Shown piece by piece: positions 28,191 through 36,984 of a stretch of DNA of 64,000 nt. The DNA lies in contig NZ_JABFDF010000003.1 of the NCBI RefSeq assembly GCF_013403985.1, forward strand, positions 62,001 to 126,000. Direction: 5' to 3'. How positions within the stretch are numbered: position 1 is the stretch's first letter; each line of letters begins with the position of its first letter. The DNA is from Winogradskyella ludwigii (GTDB lineage: Bacteria; Bacteroidota; Bacteroidia; Flavobacteriales; Flavobacteriaceae). A program made the position numbers and the translations under genes. The notes beneath the pieces were generated by a model, which was not told the DNA's origin, searched no databases, and saw only the letters and a program-made list of their open reading frames with translations.

Positions 28191-29246
28191 ATGGATAGCA
28201 ACAACATCAAATTACCATTTAATTTAGATTCTTGGATTACTTTTAGTCTAGTAATTTTAGGCTGTATTATACTTGGTATAGTCTCTCAATGGATTCTTTT
28301 TTCATTGATTAAAATTTCTAAACGGAGAAAGCCAACAGTTTTAAAAGTGCAATTAATCAAGTATTTAAAAGCACCAGCACTATTTCTGTTTCCCATACTC
28401 TTTGTTTTTAGTTCACTTAACTTTTTAGATATAAATGCTATTTGGCACAAGATTATTGAAAGCCTAATTATCATTAATTTCTCATGGCTTTTAATTGCAT
28501 CAATAAATGCAGTAGAAGAAATTGTAAAACAAAAATTTACAGTTAATGATATACACTTGGTAAAAGAAAGAAAAGTATTGACGCAATTGCGTTTTATGAA
28601 GAACCTTTTAGTAGTTATAATCATTACGCTTGCTGTGGCTACTATTTTATGGAATATTCCTTCAGTTAGAAAATTAGGAACTACCATACTTACCTCTGCA
28701 GGTGTTATAGGAATTATAGCAGGAGTTGCTGCTCAAAAATCAATTTCTAATCTTATTACAGGATTTCAAATTGCATTTACCCAACCCATAAAAATTGATG
28801 ATGAAGTAGAAATAGAAGGAGAATTTGGAACTGTAGAAGACATTACACTGACTTATGTTGTGATTAAAACTTGGGATTGGAGACGCTTGGTAATTCCTCT
28901 TAATTATTTTAACGATAGTGCTTTTATTAATTGAACGTTTAACTCGGAGGAATTAATTGGAACCGTCTTTTTTCACGTCGATTATATGTTTCCTGTAAAT
29001 GAAATAAGACAAAAATTTTTAGAAATTTTAAAAAGTGATGATTTGTGGGATAAAAACGTAGCCGATTTAGTTGTTACTAAAGCAGCTATAACAACAATGG
29101 AATTACGAGCTACTTTTAGTGCAAAAAATGCTTCAGACATATGGAATTTGCGCTGCAATGTAAGAGAGAAATTGATTGTTTTTATTCAGAAGACTCATGA
29201 AAACGGTTTACCTATAATTAGGTTGAAAGAATTAAGCCAAACCTAA
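28191..29246 (+). pseudogene. MscS-family mechanosensitive channel interrupted by an in-frame TGA
   Basis: One frame runs through 28191-29246 (352 codons) apart from a TGA at 28932-28934. The upstream 247 codons encode membrane helices and the MscS pore and beta domain (VIGIIAGVAAQKSISNLITG, then IKIDDEVEIEGEFGTVEDIT). The downstream part (FNSEELIGTV, then HVDYMFPVNEIRQKFLE) is the normal continuation of the cytoplasmic domain. The TGA replaces the Trp expected in the family NWT segment, so one G-to-A change (TGG to TGA) explains it. It could be a recent nonsense mutation or a sequencing error; a truncated 247-aa product would lack much of the cytoplasmic cage. Confidence 0.8.
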
Positions 29247-29314
29247 AATAGTTAATCTTAATTACCGTAAATTGAAAGCAAGCTATTGACCACTGAAAAC
29301 GATAAACATAGTAC

Positions 29315-32300
29315 ATGAAATTAGATTCTCTAATTAATAATTTACCAAATTTATTTTACCGTGTAAAGAACGATAAAAATTGGACTGCAGAATATATTAG
29401 TGAAGGCTGTTATAAGTTAACAGGTTATAAAAGTGAAGAATTTATAAATAAGGATATTCACTTAGGTCAAATTATTTTAGAAGAAGATCGGGATAGAGGT
29501 TGGCATCTAGTCCAAGAAGCAGTGGCTAAAAAAGAAATATTTAATATTGAATACCGTATAAAACATAAAAATGGAACTATTAAGCACTTTTGGGAACAAG
29601 GTCAAGGTATTTACGATTCAAACGATCTTTTAATTGCCATAGAAGGTTTTGTGCAAGATATTACAAAGCAAAAAGAAATAGAATATCAGTTAAGAGACAG
29701 TAAGGCCAAATACAAGGCCTTATTGGAAGCGATGCCAGATATGTTATTTATTCAAGACTTAGAGGGTGTCTATACAGATAGTTTTACACCAAAACCTGAG
29801 CAATTATTTATGTCTCCAGACAAAATTATAGGTAAAAACATGAAAGATATTTTACCTGCTCACGTTTATGATATTATTAAAAACGGACATGATTTAGCTA
29901 TTGCAAGTGGTGGTGTAGAAGTTGCAGAATATAATATTACCAATAGTAACGGAGAGCATTTTTTTGAGGCACGAATGGTGCATTTAAATCAGCATGGTGT
30001 TTTAACTATTGTTAGAGATATTACTGAGAGAAAGTTAGCAAAAAGTCAGTTTACAGAAAGTGAACATAGAAATAAGGCCATGTTGCAAGCTATTCCAGAT
30101 TTTCTATACGTTCTCAATAAAAAAGGTATGTATCTAAGTGCACATGCACCAGATAATTTAGTACTTCCTGAGCATAGAAAAGATCTGGTTGGTTTAACCA
30201 TCCATGATATTCTTCCTAATGAACTTTGTGAAAGAATAATGAAATCCCTTTATCTTAGTGAGGAAACTAAGGAAACTCAATTTTTAGAATATTCATTTTT
30301 AGTTAAAGAAGAATTACATTATTACGAAGCTAGAATTGTAGCAAAAGATAATGGTAAGTTTTTAGTGATTGTGCGTGATATTACTGAAAGAAGAGTAATG
30401 GATGATATGCTCTATCTTAGAAACAAAGCCTTAGAGGCAGCATCAAGTGGTATTATAATTACAGATGCACGACAACATGACAATCCTATTATTTATATAA
30501 ATGAAGCATTTGAGAAAACTACTGGCTACCAAAGTGCCGACTTTATAGGTAAGAATTGCCGTTTCTTGCAAGGGGATGACTTAGACCAAGAAGAAATTAA
30601 AATTATGTCTTCAGCAATTAAAAATGGAGACTTATGTAATGTGGTATTACGAAATTACAGAAAAGACGGTTCGCTCTTTTGGAATGAAGTATCGCTCACG
30701 CCTATTTTTAACAAACATAACGTATTAACTCATTTTATTGGTGTTCAAAGAAATGTTACGGCTCGTAAAGAAGAAGAATTTTTTAAAAATGCCATACAAA
30801 ACGTGATGGATATGATTATTCAAGACGAGCCTTTAGAACAAATTGGTAATAAAATAATTGAAACCATTGAAAATGCTATACCCAATTCAATAGGTTCTAT
30901 TTTACTACTGAATAAAGAAAAAACTACATTACATAAATTGTCTGCACCTCATATGCCTCCAACTTATAGCAAAAGTATAGATGGTATTGAAATTGGTGAA
31001 AAAGAAGGGTCATGTGGTACTGCAGCTTTTTTAAAAGAAGAAATTATTGTCTCAGATATAGCCACTAGTCCTCTGTGGGAAAAAAACAAGAAATTAGCAT
31101 TAGAAAATGATTTAAAAGCCTGTTGGTCGTTCCCTATATTCTCTTCTAACAAGGAAGTCTTAGGCACATTTGCCATATTTTTTAATACTATAAGAGTGCC
31201 TTTAACAGCGGAGACAGACATTATTTATAATATTATACGTACAGCGAGTTTGGCAATAGAGCAACATAACACAAACATTGCATTAGAACGAAGTACAGAT
31301 AAACTTGCAGACTATGCCGAAGAGCTTGAAAATGAAGTAGAATTACGTACCAATGAATTAAAACATATTGTTCAAAAATTAACAGAGTCTAATTTAAGTC
31401 TCGAAGACCAAATTCACGAAACCAAAGTGGCAGAAACTAAAATGCTACGCAATAAATTTTTATTAGATAATATCTCTCAAAATTTTCCCAAAGGATTTAT
31501 AGTTGTAATAGATTCTGATATCCGAGTAGAGTTTATGGCTGGCGAAGAATTAGAAGAATTAGGTTTTAGCGATTTGGTAAAGAAGAAACCGACATTAGAT
31601 GATTTTACCATGATGCCAAAAGAGATTCTGGTTGATTTTAAAAACTATGTAAAACGAACATTTAAAGGAGAGCATTGTTCTTTTGAAGTTGATTATTTAA
31701 ACAAAACATTTCTAGTTAATACCACACCTTTAATGAATGACAATAACAAGATTAAACATGTCTTGTTTGTATATAACAATATTACGCTACAAAAATCAGC
31801 GGAACTTAATGTTCTAAATTCCTTAAAAAAAGAACAAGAACTGAGCGAGCTAAAATCACGTTTTATATCCATGGCATCTCATGAATTTAGAACACCGCTT
31901 AGTGCAATTTTATCTTCGGCCATTTTAATAGAAAAATTAAATGCACCAGGAAAAGAAGAGAAAAGAATTAATCATGTATCAAAAATTAGATCTAATGTTA
32001 AAAACTTAGTCGTTATACTCAATGACTTTTTGTCGTTAAGTAAACTTCAAGAAGGTAAAGTGAAAGCACAACCTTCAACCTTTGATTTTATTGTGTTTTC
32101 CAAATCTATAATTCAAGATATGGAAGGCATTAAAAAGCGAGGACAAAAAATTAATATTAAGAGTGAAGAACCTCATATCGAAGTGTATTTAGATTCAAAA
32201 TTAATGCAGCATATTATTTTCAACTTGTTATCTAATGCACTTAAATATTCAGATGAAAACACAACCATTATTTTTGAGATAGAAACAGATCAACAGCAAT

Positions 32301-32551
32301 TATTTATAGAAATAACAGATCAAGGTATTGGTATTCCAAAAGAAGAAATAGATAATATGTTTCAACGCTTTTATCGCGCCAATAATACAACCAATATTCA
32401 AGGTACTGGTTTAGGATTAAACATTGTAAAAGAATACACAGAACTTATGGAAGGTAGCATAAAGATTAAAAGTGAATTGCATATAGGTTCTACTTTTTAT
32501 GTTACGTTTCCATTAAATCTAAGAAAAGATGAAAAAAATACTATTCATTGA
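29315..32551 (+). CDS. Multi-PAS/LOV/GAF sensor histidine kinase
   Basis: This 1078-aa soluble kinase has no clear membrane helix. Domain order: PAS (about 5-118), PAS (130-245), PAS (255-365), a LOV domain (370-485), GAF (about 495-660), coiled coil (660-720), a degenerate PAS (720-830), HisKA (H856 in MASHEFRTPLSAIL) and HATPase_c (NLLSNALKYS, DQGIGIPKEE, GTGLGLNIV). The LOV domain has the diagnostic GKNCRFLQG with photoactive Cys415, plus NYRKDGSLFWN and the terminal GVQRNVT, so all usual FMN contacts are present. LOV domains form a Cys-FMN adduct under blue light; light sensing here is inferred. Its 3' end overlaps the CRP-type response regulator by 23 nt, marking a cognate pair. Confidence 0.9.
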   Translation: MKLDSLINNLPNLFYRVKNDKNWTAEYISEGCYKLTGYKSEEFINKDIHLGQIILEEDRDRGWHLVQEAVAKKEIFNIEYRIKHKNGTIKHFWEQGQGIYDSNDLLIAIEGFVQDITKQKEIEYQLRDSKAKYKALLEAMPDMLFIQDLEGVYTDSFTPKPEQLFMSPDKIIGKNMKDILPAHVYDIIKNGHDLAIASGGVEVAEYNITNSNGEHFFEARMVHLNQHGVLTIVRDITERKLAKSQFTESEHRNKAMLQAIPDFLYVLNKKGMYLSAHAPDNLVLPEHRKDLVGLTIHDILPNELCERIMKSLYLSEETKETQFLEYSFLVKEELHYYEARIVAKDNGKFLVIVRDITERRVMDDMLYLRNKALEAASSGIIITDARQHDNPIIYINEAFEKTTGYQSADFIGKNCRFLQGDDLDQEEIKIMSSAIKNGDLCNVVLRNYRKDGSLFWNEVSLTPIFNKHNVLTHFIGVQRNVTARKEEEFFKNAIQNVMDMIIQDEPLEQIGNKIIETIENAIPNSIGSILLLNKEKTTLHKLSAPHMPPTYSKSIDGIEIGEKEGSCGTAAFLKEEIIVSDIATSPLWEKNKKLALENDLKACWSFPIFSSNKEVLGTFAIFFNTIRVPLTAETDIIYNIIRTASLAIEQHNTNIALERSTDKLADYAEELENEVELRTNELKHIVQKLTESNLSLEDQIHETKVAETKMLRNKFLLDNISQNFPKGFIVVIDSDIRVEFMAGEELEELGFSDLVKKKPTLDDFTMMPKEILVDFKNYVKRTFKGEHCSFEVDYLNKTFLVNTTPLMNDNNKIKHVLFVYNNITLQKSAELNVLNSLKKEQELSELKSRFISMASHEFRTPLSAILSSAILIEKLNAPGKEEKRINHVSKIRSNVKNLVVILNDFLSLSKLQEGKVKAQPSTFDFIVFSKSIIQDMEGIKKRGQKINIKSEEPHIEVYLDSKLMQHIIFNLLSNALKYSDENTTIIFEIETDQQQLFIEITDQGIGIPKEEIDNMFQRFYRANNTTNIQGTGLGLNIVKEYTELMEGSIKIKSELHIGSTFYVTFPLNLRKDEKNTIH

Positions 32552-33599
32552 AGACAATAAAGATGTTAGAGAAAATACAGCCGAAATTCTCGAATTAGAA
32601 CATTACGAAGTTTCCACTGCCGCAAATGGCATCATAGGAGTGGAAAAAGCAATCCAGGATATTCCTGATATTATATTATGTGATATTATGATGCCAGAGC
32701 TAGATGGTTATGGTGTGTTTGAAAAGTTAAGCACCAATCCTAAAACGGCTAGTATTCCATTTATATTTTTAACGGCAAAATCCGAGAAAGCAGATTTAAG
32801 AAAAGGAATGAATCTTGGAGCAGATGATTACTTAACCAAACCTTTTGAAGAAACGGAATTGTTGGAAGCAATAGAGTGTAGAATTAAAAAAAACAATTTT
32901 TTAAAGAAAAAATACTCAAAAAATATACAAGGTATTAATGAATTTCTAAACGAAGCTTCAGAATACTTAAATCTCGAAGAACTTGCAAAAGAACGTGATT
33001 TTGAAAACTACGATAATAAGGAACGTATTTATGACGAAGGCAATGCGGCACATCACATGTATTTTATACAAAGTGGGAATGTAAAAACATATAGAACAAC
33101 AGAATCTGGAAAAGAATTTGTTACAGGTATGTATAGTGCAGGCGATTTTATTGGGCAATTATCCTTACTTGGCGATTCTGGTATTTATATAGAAACCGCT
33201 AGTGTTTTGGAAGAAGCTGAGGTTTGTAGTATTCCTAAAGCAGATTTTACTAAGCTTTTGTTTCAAAACAAAGACGTTTCTAATAAGTTTATTGGGATGA
33301 TTTCTAATAGTTTAATCCATCTACAAGAACATTTGGTAGATATGGCATTTGCGACTGTAAGACAAAGAACAGCAAAAGCGCTTTTAGAATTAGATGATAA
33401 AGGCATGATGATAAATGAAGATCATGATGGTATTAGTATTCCAAGGGAAGATTTTGCAGGACTTATTGGAACAGCTACAGAAACAGCGATTAGAATGTTA
33501 ACCGAGTTTAAAAATGAAGGATTAATAGGTGTAAAGCCTAATAGAAAACTGGTGTTATTAGATAAAGTAGCTTTAAAAAATATTACTGAATTTGGATAA
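32529..33599 (+). CDS. Response regulator with CRP/FNR-type DNA-binding effector
   Basis: This 356-aa protein fuses an N-terminal receiver (about 1-122, phospho-acceptor Asp52 in ILCDIMMPELDG) to a cyclic-nucleotide-like beta-roll (about 150-265) and a C-terminal winged helix (about 275-350). The beta-roll lacks the cAMP phosphate-binding Arg-Ser/Thr signature of CRP, so phosphorylation rather than cAMP is the likely signal. The recognition helix (TATETAIRML) keeps Glu318 and Arg322 in the E-x3-R arrangement by which CRP/FNR proteins read TGA half-sites. It is therefore the best local candidate to bind the TGA-N6-TCA palindromes across this region. Confidence 0.9.
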   Translation: MKKILFIEDNKDVRENTAEILELEHYEVSTAANGIIGVEKAIQDIPDIILCDIMMPELDGYGVFEKLSTNPKTASIPFIFLTAKSEKADLRKGMNLGADDYLTKPFEETELLEAIECRIKKNNFLKKKYSKNIQGINEFLNEASEYLNLEELAKERDFENYDNKERIYDEGNAAHHMYFIQSGNVKTYRTTESGKEFVTGMYSAGDFIGQLSLLGDSGIYIETASVLEEAEVCSIPKADFTKLLFQNKDVSNKFIGMISNSLIHLQEHLVDMAFATVRQRTAKALLELDDKGMMINEDHDGISIPREDFAGLIGTATETAIRMLTEFKNEGLIGVKPNRKLVLLDKVALKNITEFG

Positions 33600-33651
33600 T
33601 AAAAGTTGAATTAAAAACTTACTTTTTCTATTAAGTTATACTGTTATTTAT

Positions 33652-33891
33652 TTAAAGTATATCGTCTTCTTTATGCCCTTTTAGTTTTTGAAATAAATAA
33701 TTTTTCAAAAACATTAATAGGCGCTCTTGTAGTAAACCTTTAAATTCAGTCTTAATATTAGTCGCTGTAAAACTATTTTTAGAACTATTTAAACTCAGTT
33801 TTATACGTTGCTTATAAATCTGCTTTTCTAGACTCAAAATCTTTAACTGATGATCTATGTCTGCAAACGAATTATAACTATTTGGTATCAT
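33652..33891 (-). CDS. Small hypothetical protein (79 aa)
   Basis: This short, basic, helical protein (LKILSLEKQIYKQRIKLSLN, then KGLLQERLLMFLKNYLFQKLK) has no recognised domain. It is the last gene of a three-gene minus-strand unit and overlaps the holin-like gene by 14 nt. This order (YtxH protein, then a phage-holin/DUF1469-type protein, then a short helical protein) recurs in flavobacteria, and it is probably a small envelope-stress accessory. Function unknown. Confidence 0.65.
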   Translation of the reverse strand: MIPNSYNSFADIDHQLKILSLEKQIYKQRIKLSLNSSKNSFTATNIKTEFKGLLQERLLMFLKNYLFQKLKGHKEDDIL

Positions 33892-34237
33892 CTTTTGTAA
33901 AATAATAATTAGAAAATTTTCTTATCAAAGGAGTATTAAGCTTAGTTCTAAAGACGTAAATCAATATAACAACTAATACATAAAACAAACCTACAATTAG
34001 AAAACCATAAAATGTATTCTCTAAAATTTGGGCTAACTTAAAAGCAATTGCAAAAGAAATGACCAATAAAGCAATAGAACTTAAAGCACCTATAATTAGT
34101 GTTTTGGTAATAAAAATAATACCAATCATAAGTGCTTTAAAACTTTTAAGCTTAATGTAGTCTTCACTGCTTTTTATATAGCCATGAATATTATCATCAG
34201 TCTCTAAAATGCTTTCTTTTAATGCTTCAAAAGCCAT
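33878..34237 (-). CDS. Holin-like/DUF1469-type inner membrane protein
   Basis: This 119-aa protein has an amphipathic N-terminus followed by two long membrane helices (about 38-72 and 76-100) and a basic tail, the layout of Holin-X/YqjE (DUF1469) proteins. It follows the YtxH gene by 2 nt and is co-transcribed from the S6 promoter. Holin-like naming reflects topology, not phage origin. Confidence 0.72.
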   Translation of the reverse strand: MAFEALKESILETDDNIHGYIKSSEDYIKLKSFKALMIGIIFITKTLIIGALSSIALLVISFAIAFKLAQILENTFYGFLIVGLFYVLVVILIYVFRTKLNTPLIRKFSNYYFTKDDTK

Positions 34238-34239
34238 AA

Positions 34240-34572
34240 TTAGTTTCTTTGAAGATGTACATTTTTCTTTTTAAGATCTTCTAACTTAGTTTCTAAAGCC
34301 GAAATTATATCATCTGCCTTGCCGCTCATGTTAGAAATGGTGTCGTCTAGCGTTTGTTCAAATTCGTCTTTTTTGTCATTTACCGTTTTAGTAAGTTCTT
34401 GTTTGGCATGAGAAACACGATTAGCAATATCATGTTCCAAATCCTCCGCTTTTTGTTTAATTTTTCTTCTGGTTTCTGTGCCCTTATCTGGTGCATACAA
34501 AATTCCAATTCCTGCACCTATTGCTGCTCCTGTTAATAAAGCTAATAAGGTGTTTTCGCTATTTCTTGTCAT
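34240..34572 (-). CDS. YtxH domain-containing protein
   Basis: This 110-aa protein has an N-terminal glycine-rich membrane helix (LLALLTGAAIGAGIGILYAP, then DKGTETRRK), the YtxH signature, followed by an amphipathic coiled coil. Homologues are general-stress membrane proteins. It leads the YtxH, holin-like and 79-aa operon from a promoter with a perfect palindrome and perfect -7 box. Confidence 0.85.
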   Translation of the reverse strand: MTRNSENTLLALLTGAAIGAGIGILYAPDKGTETRRKIKQKAEDLEHDIANRVSHAKQELTKTVNDKKDEFEQTLDDTISNMSGKADDIISALETKLEDLKKKNVHLQRN

Positions 34573-34637
34573 GATTCTATGTTTTAAAGGCCTACGATAT
34601 ATAATGGCAGGCAGATTAATAATTTAATTATATACTT

Positions 34638-34680
34638 CAAAATTAGGACTAATATCATAAGATTAGAATGACCTAGGTCA
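34638..34680 (-). promoter_or_regulatory. Regulon site S6: perfect palindrome plus perfect -7 box for the ytxH operon
   Basis: Minus strand TGACCTAGGTCA (34680-34669), 23 nt, then TAATTTTG (34645-34638). Both elements match the deduced consensus exactly. Confidence 0.8.
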
Positions 34681-34719
34681 GTCTGTTATAAATTAAAATA
34701 GTCTAAAAAAAAGGTGGAT

Positions 34720-34762
34720 TGATATAGGTCATTTCACAGGTTTAATTATCACATTAACTTAG
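34720..34762 (+). promoter_or_regulatory. Regulon site S7: palindrome plus -7 box for the 159-aa stress protein
   Basis: TGATATAGGTCA (34720-34731), 23 nt, then TAACTTAG (34755-34762, one mismatch). It is divergent from S6, 40 nt away. Confidence 0.68.
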
Positions 34763-34802
34763 CTATACAATTGAGATTAATAGTGCTAGTAGTAAAATAC
34801 AG

Positions 34803-35282
34803 ATGAAGAATAGAGTAGAAGATATAAATGATAAACGTGTTTTATTAAAGTCATTTCAATCCATTAATCAAATTGAAAATATTGTAAAACAAATTTGTAG
34901 TTCAGAGATGGATGATATTCAGATTTCGGTATTAGGGAAAGTTGAAGACGTCAATTTAGATACAAATTTTTCAGATTCATGGACGGAATTAAAATCGTAC
35001 TGTTCAAATAAGTTACGTCTAACTTCAAATTTTGGAATGGTTTCTAACGCAGAGATTGGTACGTATTTTATAGCAGGATTTTTAGCACCTATGTTTTTGC
35101 AAGAAATTAATGGTAAAACTATAGGAGCTATGTCTGCTGGTTTTTATGGGATCTTAGGAGGTTTAGGTATAGATCAAGAAAATGTTTCGGATTACTCAAA
35201 AGCATTAAATAAAGGAGATCTGATACTTATAATTAGAGGTAATAAAAGTGAAATATCTAAATTAAAACCATTGATAGTTTAG
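34803..35282 (+). CDS. Hypothetical stress protein, DUF1269/YflT-like
   Basis: This 159-aa protein ends in a segment (LGGLGIDQENVSDYSKALNK, then GDLILIIRG) that resembles the C-terminus of general-stress proteins related to YflT/DUF1269. The middle has a hydrophobic glycine-containing stretch (GTYFIAGFLAPMF, then GAMSAGFYGILGGLG) that may insert in or contact the membrane. It is a single-gene unit under the S7 promoter and ends at a strong terminator. The family assignment is tentative. Confidence 0.6.
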   Translation: MKNRVEDINDKRVLLKSFQSINQIENIVKQICSSEMDDIQISVLGKVEDVNLDTNFSDSWTELKSYCSNKLRLTSNFGMVSNAEIGTYFIAGFLAPMFLQEINGKTIGAMSAGFYGILGGLGIDQENVSDYSKALNKGDLILIIRGNKSEISKLKPLIV

Positions 35283-35390
35283 ATTTTGTTTGATTCAATT
35301 TTATTAAATTAGAAATGTTTTTAATGTTATTGAGAACATTTTATAGCAGTAAGATTTATTAATGAGTACAAAAAATAATGTATTACACAT

Positions 35391-35432
35391 AAAAAAAAGG
35401 AAGCCAAACAACCACGGACTTCCTTTTTTTTT
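35391..35432. terminator. Bidirectional intrinsic terminator
   Basis: A stem AAAAGGAAG/CTTCCTTTT with A-run and T-run flanks lies between the convergent 159-aa and 177-aa genes. Confidence 0.85.
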
Positions 35433-35433
35433 G

Positions 35434-35461
35434 GAACTTATTAATATAATTTAATAAGTTC
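35434..35461. repeat. Perfect 11-bp inverted repeat
   Basis: GAACTTATTAA and TTAATAAGTTC flank a 6-nt loop directly beside the terminator at 35391-35432. There is no T-run of its own. It may strengthen termination of the minus-strand gene or be a protein-binding palindrome. Confidence 0.45.
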
Positions 35462-35523
35462 ACTTATTGGTAAATCGCTTATAAAAAGCTAAAATAAATA
35501 TAGTGTTAGTTACAGTATTTCCT

Positions 35524-36057
35524 TTATTTAATACTGTAGGACTTTAAAATTTTGCCTTTTCCATCCATAAAGACTACCATTTTTGAATCTTCTTTTACTA
35601 GGTTTAGTTTGTATCGTTCTTTTTTCTGTTTGTTACTAAAGTGTGTCATTTTATAGTGGTCTTTTGTAATAGTCCAACCAGAGAAATTGTCTGCAACACT
35701 TCTTCTAACGGCAATGTTAGGTGCTACGTTTTTTAAATGCTCAACGGTACTTTGTAGCTGACCTTTTTTATTGTAGGTTGCATTTATTCTACCTTGCTTA
35801 CCTTTTAAAATTACTTGGTAAGTATCGTAGTCTTCATTGTTATCAATGTCTTCATTTACATAGACATCTTCTTCAATAAACTCAATAGGTAAAGCATAAA
35901 ACTCAACCACTTCTAAATCCCCAAAATCAGTAGCGATCACTTCTATGATTGCTGTAGGCATTTCTTCTTTTTTGATTTTTTCTTTAAAAATCACGTCTTG
36001 ACCATAAGATTGAATTCCCAATCCTAAAAAAAATAGGCCTAAAATAATTTTTTTCAT
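35524..36057 (-). CDS. Secreted PepSY-like protein
   Basis: This 177-aa protein has a signal peptide (MKKIILGLFFLGLGIQSYGQ) and two repeats of the PepSY-like/DUF2874 type (YQVILKGKQGRINATYNKKG, then LKSYSIK at the end). Such periplasmic proteins are common in Bacteroidota and of unknown function. A degenerate copy of the regional palindrome lies upstream at the conserved distance from a -7 box. Confidence 0.7.
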   Translation of the reverse strand: MKKIILGLFFLGLGIQSYGQDVIFKEKIKKEEMPTAIIEVIATDFGDLEVVEFYALPIEFIEEDVYVNEDIDNNEDYDTYQVILKGKQGRINATYNKKGQLQSTVEHLKNVAPNIAVRRSVADNFSGWTITKDHYKMTHFSNKQKKERYKLNLVKEDSKMVVFMDGKGKILKSYSIK

Positions 36058-36107
36058 TTTTTTAATATTTAAAGTTTTATTTAAATTCAGTTCTGTAATT
36101 AATAGTA

Positions 36108-36150
36108 TAAATCTAAAGCAGGATTTTGATGGTGAGAATGACTTGGGGCA
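36108..36150 (-). promoter_or_regulatory. Regulon site S8 (degenerate) for the PepSY-like gene
   Basis: Minus strand TGCCCCAAGTCA (36150-36139, one mismatch in the TGA half), 23 nt, then TAGATTTA (36115-36108). The weakest palindrome of the set, but with the same spacing. Confidence 0.5.
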
Positions 36151-36167
36151 ATCTTAGATATTTATTT

Positions 36168-36818
36168 TTAAGCGATTTCCAATTCATTTTTCACTTCATA
36201 AACACCAGGCGCATAATAAGCTGTTTTTTTAGCTTCATCTCGTTCTGAAATAGAATGGACTTTACCTTTTAGTTTTACAGTATGTCCATCGACCTCTACA
36301 GTAATATTTTTAGACTCTAGGTCTGCTAATCGTTCAAAAGCTTTTTTTATTTTATCTTTAATTTCAATGGGTTTTACTATTGGTTTTATAGAGATAGAAT
36401 TAGTGACACCATGTATACCATTTAAATCTTCAATAGCATTTTTTGCAGATGTTTTTTGATAATCCCATTCAACCTCACCTGATAAATAAACCCATCCATT
36501 TTCAACTTTTATTTCAATTTCATTTTGAGGAACAGAAGAATTCCAGGTTAAAGCATCAATAGCAATTTTGGCAATCTCTGCATCTGTTTTTTTGTGCTGC
36601 ATTCCATACTTTATAGTGATTTCTTCAGCAATAGCTTTTACTCCAGAAACCCCTTTTACAGCATTTTCTACTGTACGTTTTTTGCTGTAGGTATCTACAA
36701 TGCCACTAAGAGTTACAACGCCGTTTTGGACAATGACACCAATTTGAGTTTCATCTATGTTAGGCTGCCAACTTAATTCGGCAAGAACATCTTCTTTTAT
36801 ACTAAAATCTGATTTCAT
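36168..36818 (-). CDS. Three-BON-domain protein
   Basis: This 216-aa protein has three BON domains (about 3-70, 77-145 and 147-215), each with the recurrent GxVxLSGxV core (NGVVTLSGIV, NGWVYLSGEV, HTVKLKGKV). BON domains bind phospholipid or membrane surfaces and occur in OsmY-type stress proteins. No signal peptide is seen, so it is probably cytoplasmic or peripheral. It is one of three close paralogues in this window and has its own S9 promoter. Confidence 0.88.
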   Translation of the reverse strand: MKSDFSIKEDVLAELSWQPNIDETQIGVIVQNGVVTLSGIVDTYSKKRTVENAVKGVSGVKAIAEEITIKYGMQHKKTDAEIAKIAIDALTWNSSVPQNEIEIKVENGWVYLSGEVEWDYQKTSAKNAIEDLNGIHGVTNSISIKPIVKPIEIKDKIKKAFERLADLESKNITVEVDGHTVKLKGKVHSISERDEAKKTAYYAPGVYEVKNELEIA

Positions 36819-36846
36819 AATATTCTAATTTTTAATTAAACATGCT

Positions 36847-36889
36847 CAAAATTACTTCAGAGTATTAAGTTCCTAAATGATGTAAGTCA
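36847..36889 (-). promoter_or_regulatory. Regulon site S9: palindrome plus perfect -7 box for the first BON gene
   Basis: Minus strand TGACTTACATCA (36889-36878), 23 nt, then TAATTTTG (36854-36847). It is divergent from S10, 21 nt away. Confidence 0.75.
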
Positions 36890-36910
36890 GCCTTATATAT
36901 TTTTAAGGAC

Positions 36911-36953
36911 TGACCTAGGTCATTCTAAATGGCTAAAGGCATCCTTAAATTTG
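36911..36953 (+). promoter_or_regulatory. Regulon site S10: perfect palindrome plus perfect -7 box for the sigma-factor operon
   Basis: TGACCTAGGTCA (36911-36922), 23 nt, then TAAATTTG (36946-36953). The predicted start site is about 27 nt before the ATG at 36985. Confidence 0.8.
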
Positions 36954-36984
36954 AAGTATATAATCACGTATAAAAAATTTCAAA

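Noticed and set aside
28932..28934. UGA read as Trp or selenocysteine in mscS
   Set aside because: All other genes here stop normally at TGA, there is no sign of a recoded genetic code, and a point mutation from TGG is simpler.
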